Assembly (NCBI GenBank): GCA_032622095.1
Contig: CP136068.1
Coordinates: 241,607 to 305,606 of the forward strand
Direction of reading: 5' to 3'
Source of the DNA: Siphonodentalium dalli
Lineage: Eukaryota; Mollusca; Scaphopoda; Gadilida; Siphonodentaliidae
Length of the DNA: 64,000 bases
Both the position numbers and the translations under genes were made by a program. The notes below the pieces were generated by a model that made no database searches, was not told the DNA's origin, and saw only the letters and a program-made list of their open reading frames with translations. Positions 31,514 to 44,600 of the stretch are shown piece by piece. The stretch's first letter is position 1. Every line of letters begins with the position of its first letter.

Positions 31514-34070
31514 ATGTGTGTGGTGAGGATACCTATATATGTATATGGTGGTGATACCTATATATGTATGTGTTGGGGATACCTATATATGTATGTGGTG
31601 GGGATACCTATATATGTGTGTGGTGGGGATACCTATAGATGTGTGTGGTGGGGATACCTATATATGTGTGTGGTGGGGATACCTATATATGTGTGTGGTG
31701 GGGATACCTATAGATGTGTGTGGTGTGGATACCTAAATATGTATGTGGTGAGGATACCTACATATGTATGTGGTGGGGATTCCTATAGATGTATGTGGTA
31801 GGGATACCTATATATGTATGTGGTGAGGATACCTATATATGTATGTGGTGGGGATACCTATAGATGTGTGTGGTGGGGATACCTATAGATGTGTGTGGTA
31901 TGGATGCCTATATATGTATGTGGTGGGGATACTATATATGTATGTGGTGGGGATACCTATATATGTATGTGGTGGGGATAGCTATATATGTATGTGGTGG
32001 GGATACCTATATATGTGTGTGGTGGGGATACCTATAGATGTGTGTGGTGGGGATACCTATATATGTGTGTGGTGGGGATACCTATATATGTGTGTGGTGG
32101 AGATACATATATATGTGTGTGGTGGGGATACCTATAGATGTGTGTGGTGGGGATACCTATATATGTGTGTGGTGGGGATACCTATATATGTGTGTGGTGG
32201 GATACCTATAGATGTGTGTGGTGAGGATACCTATATATGTATATGGTGGTGATACCTATATATGTATGTGGTGGGGATACCTATATATGTATGTGGTGGG
32301 GATACCTATATATGTGTGTGGTGGGGATACCTATAGATGTGTGTGGTGGGGATACCTATATATGTGTGTGGTGGGGATACCTATATATGTGTGTGGTGGG
32401 GATACCTATAGATGTGTGTGGTGGGGATTCCTATATATGTGTGTGGTGGGAATACCTATATATGTGTGTGGTGGGGATACCTATAGATGTGTGTGGTGGG
32501 GATACCTATATAGGTATGTGGTGAGGATACATACATATGTATGTGGTGGGGATACCAATAGATGTATGTGGTGGGGATACCTATATATGTATGTGGTGAG
32601 GATACCTATATATGCATGTGGTGGGGAAACCTATAGATGTGTGTGGTGGGGATACCTATAGATGTGTGTGGTGGGGATACCTATATATGTATTTGGTGGG
32701 GATACTATATATGTATGTGGTGGGGATACCTATATATGTATGTGGTGGGGATAGCTATATATGTATGTGGTGGGGATACCTATAAATGTATGTGGTGGGG
32801 ATACCTATATATGTATGTGGTGGGGATACCTATATATGTATGTGGTGGGGATACCTATATATGTGTGTGGTGGTGATACCTATATATGTGTGTGGTGGTG
32901 ATACCTATATATGTATGTGGTGGGGATACCTATATATGTATGTGGTGGTGATACCTATATATGTATGTGGTGGTGATACCTATATATGTATGGGGTGGTG
33001 ATACCTATATATGTATGTGGTGGGGATACCTATATATGTATGTTGCGGGATACCTATAGATGTATGTGGTGAGGATACCTATATATGTATATGGTGGTGA
33101 TACCTATATATGTATGTGTTGGGGATACCTATATATGTATGTGGTGGGGATACCTATATATGTGTGTGGTGGGGATACCTATAGATGTGTGTGGTGGGGA
33201 TACCTATATATGTGTGTGGTGGGGATACCTATATATGTGTGTGGTGGGGATACCTATAGATGTGTGTGGTGTGGATACCTAAATATGTATGTGGTGAGGA
33301 CACCTACATATGTATGTGGTGGGGATTCCTATAGATGTATGTGGTAGGGATACCTATATATGTATGTGGTGAGGATACCTATATATGTATGTGGTGGGGA
33401 TACCTATAGATGTGTGTGGTGGGGATACCTATAGATGTGTGTTGTATGGATGCCTATATATGTATGTGGTGGGGATACTATATATGTATGTGGTGGGGAT
33501 ACCTATATATGTATGTGGTGGGGATAGCTATATATGTATGTGGTGGGGATACCTATATATGTGTGTGGTGGGGATACCTATAGATGTGTGTGGTGGGGAT
33601 ACCTATATATGTGTGTGGTGGGGATACCTATATATGTGTGTGGTGGAGATACATATATATGTGTGTGGTGGGGATACCTATAGATGTGTGTGGTGAGGAT
33701 ACCTATATATGTGTGTGGTGGGGATACCTATATATGTGTGTGGTGGGATACCTATAGATGTGTGTGGTGAGGATACCTATATATGTATATGGTGGTGATA
33801 CCTATATATGTATGTGGTGGGGATACCTATATATGTATGTGGTGGGGATACCTATATATGTGTGTGGTGGGGATACCTATAGATGTGTGTGGTGGGGATA
33901 CCTATATATGTGTGTGGTGGGGATACCTATATATGTGTGTGGTGGGGATACCTATAGAAGTGTGTGGTGGGGATTCCTATATATGTGTGTGGTGGGAATA
34001 CCTATATATGTGTGTGGTGGGGATACCTATAGATGTGTGTGGTGGGGATACCTATATAGGTATGTGGTGG
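31514..34070 (+). repeat. 1,546-bp higher-order repeat within the satellite
   Basis: A block beginning with GTGAGGATACC, GTATATGG and GTGTTGGGG variants at 31514 recurs at 33060. Later landmarks 32212 and 32237 recur at 33758 and 33783, all offset by 1,546 bp. The copies differ at scattered bases (for example GATACATACA against the later copy) and lose homology near 34.07 kb. Confidence 0.7.
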
Positions 34071-34905
34071 TGATACCTATATATGTATGTGGTGGGGATA
34101 CCTATATATGTATGTGGTGGTGATACCTATATATGTATGGGGTGGTGATACCTATATATGTATGGGGTGGTGATACCTATATATGTATGTGGTGGGGATA
34201 CCTATATATGTATGTTGCGGGATACCTATAGATGTATGTGGTGGGGATACCTATATATGTATGTGGTGGGGATACCTATAGATGTATGAGGTGGGGATAC
34301 CTATATATGTATGTGGTTGGGGATACCTATATATGCATGTGGTGGGGAAACCTATAGATGTGTGTGGTGGGGATACCTATAGATGTGTGTGATGGGGATA
34401 CCTATATATGTATGTGGTGGGGATACTATATATGTATGTGGTGGGGATACCTATATATGTATGTGGTGGGGATAGCTATATATGTATGTGGTGGGGATAC
34501 CTATAAATGTATGTGGTGGGGATACCTATATATGTATGTGGTGGGGATACCTATATATGTATGTGGTGGGGATACCTATATATGTGTGTGGTGGTGATAC
34601 CTATATATGTGTGTGGTGGTGATACCTATATATGTATGTGGTGGGGATACCTAATATGTATGTGGTGGTGATACCTATATATGTATGTGGTGGTGATACC
34701 TATATATGTATGGGGTGGGGATACCTATATATGTATGTGGTGGGGATACCTATATATGTATGTTGCGGGATACCTATAGATGTATGTGGTGGGGATACCT
34801 ATATATGTATGTGGTGGGGATACCTATAGATGTATGAGGTGGGGATACCTATATATGTATGTGGCTGGGGATACCTATATATGCATGTGGTGGGGAAACC
34901 TATAG

Positions 34906-37900
34906 ATGTGTGTGCTGGGGATACCTATAGATGTGTGTGGTGGGGATACCTATATATGTATGTGGTGGGGATACTATATATGTATGTGGTGGGGATACCT
35001 ATATATGTATGTGGTGGGGATAGCTATATATGTATGTGGTGGGGATACCTATAAATGTATGTGGTGGGGATACCTATATATGTATGTGGTGGGGATACCT
35101 ATATATGTATGTGGTGGGGATACCTATATATGTGTGTGGTGGTGATACCTATATATGTGTGTGGTGGTGATACCTATATATGTATGTGGTGGGGATACCT
35201 ATATATGTATGTGGTGGTGATACCTATATATGTATGTGGTGGTGATACCTATATATGTACGGGGTGGGGATACCTATATATGTATGTGGTGGGGATACCT
35301 TTATATGTATGTTGCGGGATACCTATAGATGTATGTGGTGGGGATACCTATATATGTATGTGGTGGGGATACCTATAGATGTATGTGGTGGGGATACCTA
35401 TATATGTATGTGGTTGGGGATACCTATATATGTATGTGGTGGGGACACCTATATATGTGTGTGGTGGGGATGCCTATATATGTATGTGGCGGGGATGCCT
35501 ATATATGTATGTGGCGGGGATACCTATATATGTATGTGGTGGGGATAACTATATATGTGTGTGGTGGTGATACCTATAGATGTATGTGGTGGGGATACCT
35601 ATATATGTATGTGGTGGGGATACCTATATATGTATGTGGTGGGGATACCTATATATGTATGTGGTGGGGATACCTATATATGTATGTGGTGGGGATACCA
35701 ATATATGTATGTGGTGGTGATACCTATATATGTATGTGGTGGGGATACCTATATATGTATGTGGTGGGGATACCTATATATGTATGTGGTAGGGATACCT
35801 ATATATGTATGTGGTGGTGATACCTATATAGGTATGTGGTGGGGATACCTATATATGTATGTGGTGGGGATACCTATATATGTATGTGGCGGGATACCTA
35901 TAGATGTATGTGGTGGGGATACCTATATATGTATGTGGTGGGGATACCTATAGATGTTTGTGGTGGGGATACCTATATATGAATGTGGTGGGGATACCTA
36001 TATATGTATGTGGTGGGGATACCTATATATGTGTGTGGTGGGGATACCTATATATGTATGTGGCGGGGATACCTATATATGTATGTGGTGGGGATACCCA
36101 TATATGTGTGTGGTGGTGATAACTATAGATGTATGTGGTGGCGATACCTATATATGTGTGTGGTGGTGATACCTATATATGTGTGTGGTGGGGATACCTA
36201 TATATGTATGTGGTGGGGAGACCTATATATGTATGTGGTGGAGAGACCTATATGTATGTGGTGGTGATACATATATATGTATGTGGTGGGGATACCTATA
36301 GATGTGTCTGGTGAGGATACCTATATATGTATGTGGTGGGGATACCTATATGTGTGTGGTGGTGATACCTATATATGTATGCGGTGGGGATACATATAGA
36401 TGTGTGGTGAGGAGACCTATATATGTATGTGGTGGTGATTCCTATATATGTGTGTGGTGGGGATACATATAGATGTGTGTGGTGGGGATACCTATATATG
36501 TATGTGGTGGGGATACCTATAGATGTATGTGGTGGTGATACCTATATATGTATGTGGTGGGGATACCTATATATGTATGTGGTTGGGGATACCTATATAT
36601 GCATGTGGTGGGGAAACCTATAGATGTGTGTGGTGGGGATACCTATAGATGTGTGTGGTGGGGATACCTATATATGTATGTGGTGGGGATACTATATATG
36701 TATGTGGTGGGGATACCTATATATGTATGTGGTGGGGATAGCTATATATGTATGTGGTGGGGATACCTATAAATGTATGTGGTGGGGATACCTATATATG
36801 TATGTGGTGGGGATACCTATATATGTATGTGGTGGGGATACCTATATATGTGTGTGGTGGTGATACCTATATATGTGTGTGGTGGTGATACCTATATATG
36901 TATTTGGTGGGGATACCTATATATGTATGTGGTGGTGATACCTATATATGTATGTGGTGGTGATACCTATATATGTATGGGGTGGGGATACCGATATATG
37001 TATGTGGTGGGGATACCTATAGATGTATGTTGCGGGATACCTATAGATGTATGTGGTGGGGATACCTATATATGTATGTGGTGGGGATACCTATAGATGT
37101 ATGTGGTGGGGATACCTATATAGGTATGTGGTTGGGGATACCTATATATGTATGTGGTGGGGACACCTATATATGTGTGTGGTGGGGATGCCTATATATG
37201 TATGTGGCGGGGATGCCTATATATGTATGTGGCGGGGATACCTATATATGTATGTGGTGGGGATAACTATATATGTGTGTGGTGGTGATACCTATAGATG
37301 TATGTGGTGGGGATACCTATATATGTATGTGGTGGGGATACCTATATATGTATGTGGTGGGGATACCTATATATGTATGTGGTGGGGATACCTATATATG
37401 TATGTGGTGGGGATACCTATATATGTATGTGGTGGTGATACCTATATATGTATGTGGTGGGGATACCTATATATGTATGTGGTGGGGATACCTATATATG
37501 TATGTGGTAGGGATACCTATATATGTATGTGGTGGTGATACCTATATAGGTATGTGGTGGGGATACCTATATATGTATGTGGTGGGGATACCTATATATG
37601 TATGTGGCGGGATACCTATAGATGTATGTGGTGGGGATACCTATATATGTATGTGGTGGGGATACATATAGATGTTTGTGGTCGGGATACCTATATATGA
37701 ATGTGGTGGGGATACCTATATATGTATGTGGTGGGGATACCTATATAAGTGTGTGGTGGGGATACCTATATATGTATGTGGCGGGGATACCTATATATGT
37801 ATGTGGTGGGGATACCCATATATGTGTGTGGCGGTGATAACTATAGATGTATGTGGTGGCGATACCTATATATGTGTGTGGTGGTGATACCTATATATGT

Positions 37901-38250
37901 GTGTGGTGGGGATACCTATATATGTATGTGGTGGGGAGACCTACATATGTATGTGGTGGAGAGACCTATATGTATGTGGTGGTGATACATATATATGTAT
38001 GTGGTGGGGATAACTATAGATGTGTCTGGTGAGGATACCTATATATGTATGTGGTGGGGATACCTATATGTGTGTGGTGGTGATACCTATATATGTATGC
38101 GGTGGGGATACATATAGATGTGTGTGGTGAGGAGACCTATATATGTATGTGGTGGTAATTCCTATATATGTGTGTGGTGGGGATACATATAGATGTGTGT
38201 GGTGGGGATACCTATATATGTATGTGGTGGGGATACCTATAGATGTATGT
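34906..38250 (+). repeat. 1,718-bp higher-order repeat within the satellite
   Basis: Landmarks at 34906, 35055, 35255, 35329 and 35904 recur at 36624, 36773, 36973, 37047 and 37622, a constant offset of 1,718 bp. The block contains a distinctive truncated unit, AGACCTATATGTATGTGG, near 36.25 and 37.97 kb. The same truncated unit appears in the right-hand array near 62.03 and 63.42 kb. Confidence 0.75.
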
Positions 38251-40447
38251 GGTGGTGATACCTATATATCTATGTGGTGGGGATACCTATATATGTATGT
38301 GGTGGGGATACCTATATATGTGTGTGGCTGGAATACCTATATATGTATGTGGCGGGGATACGTATATATGTATGTGGTGGGGATACCTATATATGTGTGT
38401 GGTGGTGATACCTATAGATGTATGTGGTGGGGATACCTATATATGTGTGTGGTGGTGATACCTATATATGTGTGTGGTGGGAATACCTATATATGTATGT
38501 GGTGGGGATACTATATATGTATATGGTGGGGATACCTATATATGTATGTGGTGGGGATAGCTATATATGTATGTGGTGGGGATACCTATAGATGTATGTG
38601 GTGGGGATTCCTATAGATGTATGTTGTGGGGATACCTATAGATGTATGTGGTGGGGATTACTATAGATGTTTGTGGTGGGGATACCTATATATGTATGTG
38701 GTGGGGATACCTATATATGTGTGTGGTGGGAATACCTATATATGTGTGTGGTGGTGATAACTATATATGTGTGTGGTGGTGATACTTAAATATGTATGTG
38801 GTGTGGATACCTATATATGTATGTGGTGGTGATACCTATATATGTATGTGGTGGTGATACCTATATATGTATGTGGTGGGGATACCTATATATGTATGTG
38901 GTGGTGATACCTATATATGTATGTGGCGGGATACCTATAGATGTATGTGGTGGGGATACCTATATATGTATGTAGTGGGGATACCTATAGATGTATGTGG
39001 TGGGGATACCTATATATGTATGTGGTGGGGATACCTATATATGAATGTAGTGGGGATACCTATATATGTGTGTGGTGGGGATACCTATATATGTATGTGG
39101 CGGGGATACCTATATATGTATGTGGCGGGGATACCTATATATGTATATGGTGGGGATACCTATATATGTGTGTGGTGGTGATACCTATAGATGTATGTGG
39201 TGGGAATACCTATATATGTATGTGGTGGGGATACCTATATATGTATGTGGTGGGGATACATATATATGTATGTGGTGGGGATACCTATATATGTATGTGG
39301 TGGGGATACCTATATATGTATGTGGTGGGGATACTTATATATGTATGTGGTGGTGATACCTATATATGTATGTGGTGGGGATACCTATATATGTATGTGG
39401 TGGGGATACCTATATATGTATTTGGCGGGATACATATAGATGTATGTGGTGGGGATACCTATATATGAATGTGGTGGGGATACCTATATATGTTTGTGGT
39501 GGGGATACCTATATATGAATGTGGTGGGGATACCTATATATGTATGTGATGGGGATACCTATAAATGTGTGTGGTGGGGATACCTATATATGTATGTGGC
39601 GGGGATACCTATATATGTATGTGGTGGTGATACCTATATATGTGTGTGGTGGTGATACCTATAGATGTATGTGGTGGTGATACCTATATATGTGTGTGGT
39701 GGGGATACCTATATATGTATGTGGTGGGGAGACCTATATATGTATGTGGTGGGGATACCTATCTGTATGTGGTGGTGATACCTATATATGTATGTGGTGG
39801 GGATACCTATATATGTGTGTTGTGAGGAGACCTATATATGTATGTGGTGGGGATACCTATATGTGTGTGGTGGTGATACCTATATATGTATGTGGTGGGG
39901 ATACATATAGATGTGTGTGGTGAGGAGACCTATATATGTATGTGGTGGTGATACCTATATGTGTGTGGTGGTGATACCTATAGACGTTTGTGGTGGGGAT
40001 ACCTATATATGTATGTGGTGGGGATACCTATAGATGTATGTGGTGGGGAAACCTATATATGTATGTGGTGGGGATACCTATATATGTATGTGGTGGGGAT
40101 ACCTATATATGTGTGTGTCGGGGATACCTATATATGTATGTGGCGGGGATACCTATATATGTATGTGGTGGGGATACCTATATATGTGTGTGGTGGTGAT
40201 ACCTATATATGTGTGTGGTGGGGATACCTATATATGTATGTGGTGGGGATACCTATAGATGTATGTGGTGGGGATACATATATATGTATGTGGTGGGGAT
40301 ACCTATATATGTATGTGGTGGGGATACCTATATATGTGTGTGGCGGGGATACCTATATATGTATGTGGCGGGGATACCTATATATGTATGTGGTGGTGAT
40401 ACCTACAGATGTGTGTGGTGGGGATACCAATATATGTGTGTGGTGAG

Positions 40448-40449
40448 GA
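40448..40449. repeat. Left target-site duplication (GA)
   Basis: The last two satellite bases before the island are GA, in ...GTGGTGAGGA. The first two satellite bases after the island (60684-60685) are also GA, in GATACCTATATATG. Joining left flank to right flank with one GA retained gives GTGGTGAGGATACCTATA, a common satellite variant in perfect 25-bp phase. A 3-bp reading (GGA) is possible only if the right terminus is one base shorter than the left. Confidence 0.8.
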
Positions 40450-40498
40450 CCCAAAAGAAAATAAGACCAAAATTTCAGTGAAATTTCACTGAAATTTC
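40450..40498 (+). repeat. Left terminal inverted repeat
   Basis: Begins CCCAAAAGAAAAT, then six unrelated bases, then AAATTTCAGTGAAATTTCAC and a TGAAATTTC continuation. The reverse complement of the right end (60683 leftward) begins CCCAAGAGAAAAT, then seven unrelated bases, then the identical 20-mer and CGAGATTTC. The outermost 13 bp match at 12 positions and do not belong to the internal repeat, so they are independent evidence for an inverted terminus. A perfect GTGAAATTTCAC lies 28 nt from the end here and 29 nt from the end on the other side. Confidence 0.85.
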
Positions 40499-40770
40499 AG
40501 TGAAATTCAGTGAAATTACCAAATTTTGGTGTTATTTCACCATCTCAGTGAATTTCACTGAAATTTCACCCGTCATTTTGACGGGCCATCCCCTATATCT
40601 TGTGCGGATGAAATTTCACTGAAACTTATTTTAACTTTTCCAGTTAATTTCACTCAAATGATAAAATATTTTTAAGTGAGATTTTGAGTACTTTTCAGTT
40701 TTAAATATAAAATTTCACTAAAAAATGATAAAATAGTTTTCAGTGAGATTTTGAGTACTTTTCAGTTTTA
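40474..40770. repeat. Left subterminal repeat cluster
   Basis: Contains one perfect GTGAAATTTCAC palindrome (40478-40489) and many degenerate copies (CAGTGAAATTCAGTG, CAGTGAATTTCACTG, GATGAAATTTCACTG). It also has a direct repeat, AGTGAGATTTTGAGTACTTT followed by TCAGTTT, at about 40674 and 40741. A CTATATCTTGTGCGGATGA word at about 40593 recurs near 40875. Short clustered subterminal repeats are where accessory proteins bind in CACTA elements; binding here is inferred. Confidence 0.75.
40568..40595. repeat. 28-bp hairpin repeat, copy 1
   Basis: An identical 28-bp word occurs here and at 41917-41944. Its core is the perfect inverted repeat CCCGTC-ATTTT-GACGGG, followed by CCATCCCCTA. It sits just inside the left subterminal cluster. 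Its role is unknown; it could be a protein-binding site or a remnant of a small insertion. Confidence 0.8.
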
Positions 40771-40807
40771 CTTCCAGTAAAGGGATATTAATCATGCATA
40801 TGAAATT

Positions 40808-40813
40808 TTTATT
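40808..40813 (-). promoter_or_regulatory. Candidate polyadenylation signal for the transposase gene
   Basis: AATAAA on the minus strand, about 330 bp beyond the stop codon at 41142 and still inside the element. It is the only near candidate noticed; other signals could be used. Confidence 0.35.
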
Positions 40814-41141
40814 TATCAATGGGCTACATTTTCCATTATCGGTAAGATCGTGTCCATATTATCACAATCAAAGACTATATATCTTGTGCGGATGACATTT
40901 TCAATTACTCAAATGAGAGGATTTGGTAAAATACAGGTAAAAATAGAGAGTGAATGTCAGCGGATATTTGTTTATATTTTGGCTGTCCTTGTTTACATTT
41001 ATGAAAATTATGAGCAGTTCAGACATCATGTTCCCCCATTTTCTAGAAGAAATAATAGTTACATATAGCTCTTCCAGAAACGAATATCACTTCATTAGGA
41101 CATTGAGGTGTCAATTTATGTTGCTGAAATATGATATGGCT

Positions 41142-41652
41142 TTAATTATGCTCCACCAGATTTGGTGGTACAGACACAAAGGTCAGGTTATTCCCTATTT
41201 CCATGTAGACACACTTCTTTACGATATAACTGACAGGCACAAGTAGAGTTTTTATGTTCTTTGATGTCACTTCATGAATGTGAGAACACAGAGAATGTGA
41301 TGTATTCACATAGGCACTGAACTCTGAAGGGATTGGTGTTCCAGGTTGAAACATATCAGCAACCTGAATTGTTTCTACAACAGCAAACAGATTGTCCGAA
41401 AAACTAATAAAATATTTGATGAAAGCAAATGTGTTGTCTTCAAGCAGGACAGTATAGGAGTTTTCTTTTGTTCTTTTGTACTGCTGGCATGTACAGATTC
41501 CTATCTTTGTCCTCAAGCGGTGAAATTTGTAGATTTTCCCATGTGCATTATCGTATTTGCTCAATACAACATCCATAAACACATGGTCATTACGGCTTGG
41601 TTTGAAAAGCTGCATTTTCCCAAGCGCAGATTCTGTTGTATCTTGATTTTTA
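41142..41652 (-). CDS. Transposase exon 11: C-terminal domain
   Basis: Encodes residues 752-920 after a TTTCAG acceptor that completes the glycine codon begun in exon 10. It contains the KENSYTVLLEDNTFAFIKYF segment and ends with KKCVYMEIGNNLTFVSVPPN and a stop. A C-terminal beta-rich block of this form (variants of N-S-x-V-x-L and K-C-V-F-x-x) is typical of the animal TNP2-like proteins I recognise. The open plus-strand reading 41346-41690 is its antisense shadow. Confidence 0.82.
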
Positions 41653-44600
41653 CTGAAATCGGACATATATATAAATGCATTACTTTATAGTAAGAATCAT
41701 AGAATTTCAAATTGTTTAGTGAATGCATGTCTATGTGGATTATTGTCAATCGAACGTCATTGACAATGTAGTTTGTTACACTGTATTAAGCGTATTTGTG
41801 GATTATTGTCAATCGAACATCATTAACACTGCAGTTCGTTACACTGTATTAAGCATGTTTGGGGATTAATGTCCATCTATTGGATAAATGCCACGCAGGA
41901 GTTAGCCATCGGTAGAACCCGTCATTTTGACGGGCCATCCCCTAGGATGAGACTATAAAATTAAATGGTTCATCATTTAGGCATGGACTCATATTGGTCT
42001 CATTTCTATGTTGTTCAATGTTCCAAACATTGGTTCATTGTTAGAATAGTGATGTACAACAATAAAAATCATTTGTTTAGTAAAATGAAACTCCCAACAA
42101 AAAAAAGAAACTCCCAACAAAAAAAGTTGATTTGATATGCTTGAAAAATGTTATTACCCAACAAAGCTCTTAGATAAACGCTCTGCCAAACGTTGAATGT
42201 CTGTTTCTGTTTCATCTTGAAATTTCTCTAACAATCTTGGAATGGCTTTTGCCATTGAGTAAGCAAAACTGACCTAAAAAGCCAAAATATGTAAATTTCA
42301 AGATATAAGCACTTCCTTCTTGTTATGGTAATTTGAATGATCTGTTCACAACTAGAGACTAACCATTTTTGGCTATATACTGCACCATAACGGCTCAAAT
42401 TCTTGGCTTTTTTTAATTTAAATATCCTTGTATCAAAATAAAGTAATAGTTTCAATTGGTTTTGAGGATCACTATAAATAATTCATGAGAAATTAGGCGA
42501 CGTCAGGAAGAAATGAGTGTAGATAGTCCATGAGCCTCTTACCCAAATGTCTCTTGCATGAATTTTTAACATAATCCTGGCCTGTGGTAAACAAATTATG
42601 ATAAAGGTCATTCAAGAAGCAGAATATATCTGTCAATAGGCCAAATAAGAGATATTCATTCACCAACAGATTTGCTCTTGTACATAACAGTAACATGTAA
42701 TACTGACCTGGCTATTTATATAGCGAGTTCCATGCACCATCCGCTTCAAATATGAATTCATTGATTCAAATCCGAAACAGGAAGTGGTGAAAAGTGGTCC
42801 ATACATTTCCACAAACCGAGGTAAGTCTTGGAGTAGGTGAACGTTCATTGTTTCTTGATAGGGTCCTGTAAAAATTTGCAATGCTTCAGTTCGTATATAA
42901 AGGGTTATTATTTGGTATAAATATGTGTGACAAAAATAGGGTACATGTATGTGAGAATATTTAACATTGTTTTGAGTACGTCCTTCAAATTGGTAAATAT
43001 TTTTGTTATTTTACCTTATAATATATCAAGGAGTCAGAAATAAGAGGAAAGACCCAAATATATTTGAGAACTGAACAGTTCATAAAAGCTGCTTTTGTTT
43101 GTTATTCTGGGGCCCATCTTAATTTTGTTCTTGCCAATTATGATGAGTGTTATTAAATAGATTGTTCATTAATTACTAGTATATTTAAAACCTCTATAAT
43201 AAGACTATTACAATCATTGGAGTTAAATGTGTTAATTTAATTACATATTAAAGCTTGTAGTAGCATTGTATGCTAGCTATCATTTACTTTTTCTCAGAAG
43301 AACTACCTACAACTTGTGAGAACAGACCACTTGATAAATAATCAATTACTGAATACGTACCATAATATTCTGAGAATAATTTGCTGAAGTGGATAAGAAG
43401 TTGTTGTGCATAAACAATATCATCACCGTGTATTTGTTCCTGATTGAGGAGAAATAGTGCAGTCACCAACATTCCATAATGACAGTAATGTGCAACTGGC
43501 AAAACATCTCTGAGAACTGGCATTGAGAAATGCAGAAGCCATTCCCGATACTCAGTTGCTGAAAAAAAAAAAGAATAATTATATTACCAATTAAATACAT
43601 GGCACCAAATTTGACCTTTTTTTGGGAAAGCTAAGAAATATGTTCTTGCCACAGATCTTAGCTGCTGACCGCAGTTAACCAGCTAATGAGGCCATCCGTA
43701 ATAGATTTTGTGTTTGCCCTCTCCCTACCGTACATTTTCAGGGTGGGTACATGTAGTAGGTGGGTACATGTAGTAGTTAGGTTAATTCTTTTATTTTTAA
43801 AATATAGATGAATAATTTAGATAAGACGTATGTACGTTAAAGCAGCACATTTTTTATTGATGAAATGTTACCTTTCCAGTGGCCATGGTCTTCAAGGGAT
43901 CTCTGTTTGCGACATATGAAATCTGGTATCTTTATCTGGAGATATCTTTTGTTTAAGAGGGATATCTAAAATATTATAGAAAACAGATAGTGATACGCAT
44001 CTGCAAATCGACTGATATTTGTGAGTGTACTTGAAAGCTTTAACTCAGTATTATTTCTCCCAAAAATATATTTGTTATTTAAAGTGATGTGAAACACTCT
44101 GTGGGTTGAGCAAATAGAAATGGAGAATAATCTTGTTCAAAGAAGTTATTTTTACAAATATTATATCTAAATTGACAACACACAGCCGTCATTCTTATAT
44201 ATTAATTAAATGCAGTGACTGCCGATGGCGAAATCTTTTTCGTAAGTTTAACGCCGATAAAAGTGTCCAGATTCGAGTGGTAAATATTTACAATTTAGCG
44301 TAATTTAGACAATGTTTTCTATGGAGTGGTACGGTCGATTTGCTTGAGATTCCCGGTGATGTTAGTAGAATGCTATATTCCTCCAGTTGGCATAGCACCC
44401 GAATACTAACTTATCAGTTTCACGCACCCAAAACAAGTACATAATATGTCTTTAAGTCATTAAGATACATGTAAGTGTGCGGATAATCAACAAAAAGTTT
44501 TTCATAATAGGGCTGAAGGTAACTTAAGATATTATTATTACCTTATTACCAATATAGAAAGCAGAATTTTTGTGTTTCTTTCCCAACCAAAGCTTTAGAA

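Larger units (their letters stand above)
1..40449 (+). repeat. 25-bp satellite array, left block (continues beyond the window start)
   Basis: Head-to-tail 25-bp units with consensus GGGGATACCTATATATGTAT+GTGGT, about 1,600 copies with no other sequence between them. Common variants are TATAGATG for TATATATG, GTGTG for GTATG, GGTGA and GTGAGGA for GTGGGGA, GGCGGGG for GGTGGGG, and AGACC for ATACC. Occasional units are 1-4 bp short or long (GGGGATACTATATATG, GTGGTGGGATACC, TATATATATG). The variants recur in fixed order, so there is a higher-order structure, described in separate entries. Each unit carries a 14-nt alternating pyrimidine-purine stretch (TATATATGTATGTG). All units face the same way. 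The function is unknown; satellite DNA of this size is usually heterochromatic. Confidence 0.98.

Noticed and set aside
1-40449. CRISPR array
   Set aside because: The 25-bp units are contiguous with no spacers and the context is eukaryotic with introns.
1-40449. G-quadruplex array or telomeric repeat
   Set aside because: G-tracts of three or more are 21 bp apart, too far for canonical quadruplexes, and no TTAGGG-like telomere unit is present.
42493-42696. 67-codon minus-strand ORF as an extra transposase exon
   Set aside because: Exon 9 joins exon 10 in phase without it, and it lies wholly within that intron. Its AG sites give early stops or no family-like sequence.
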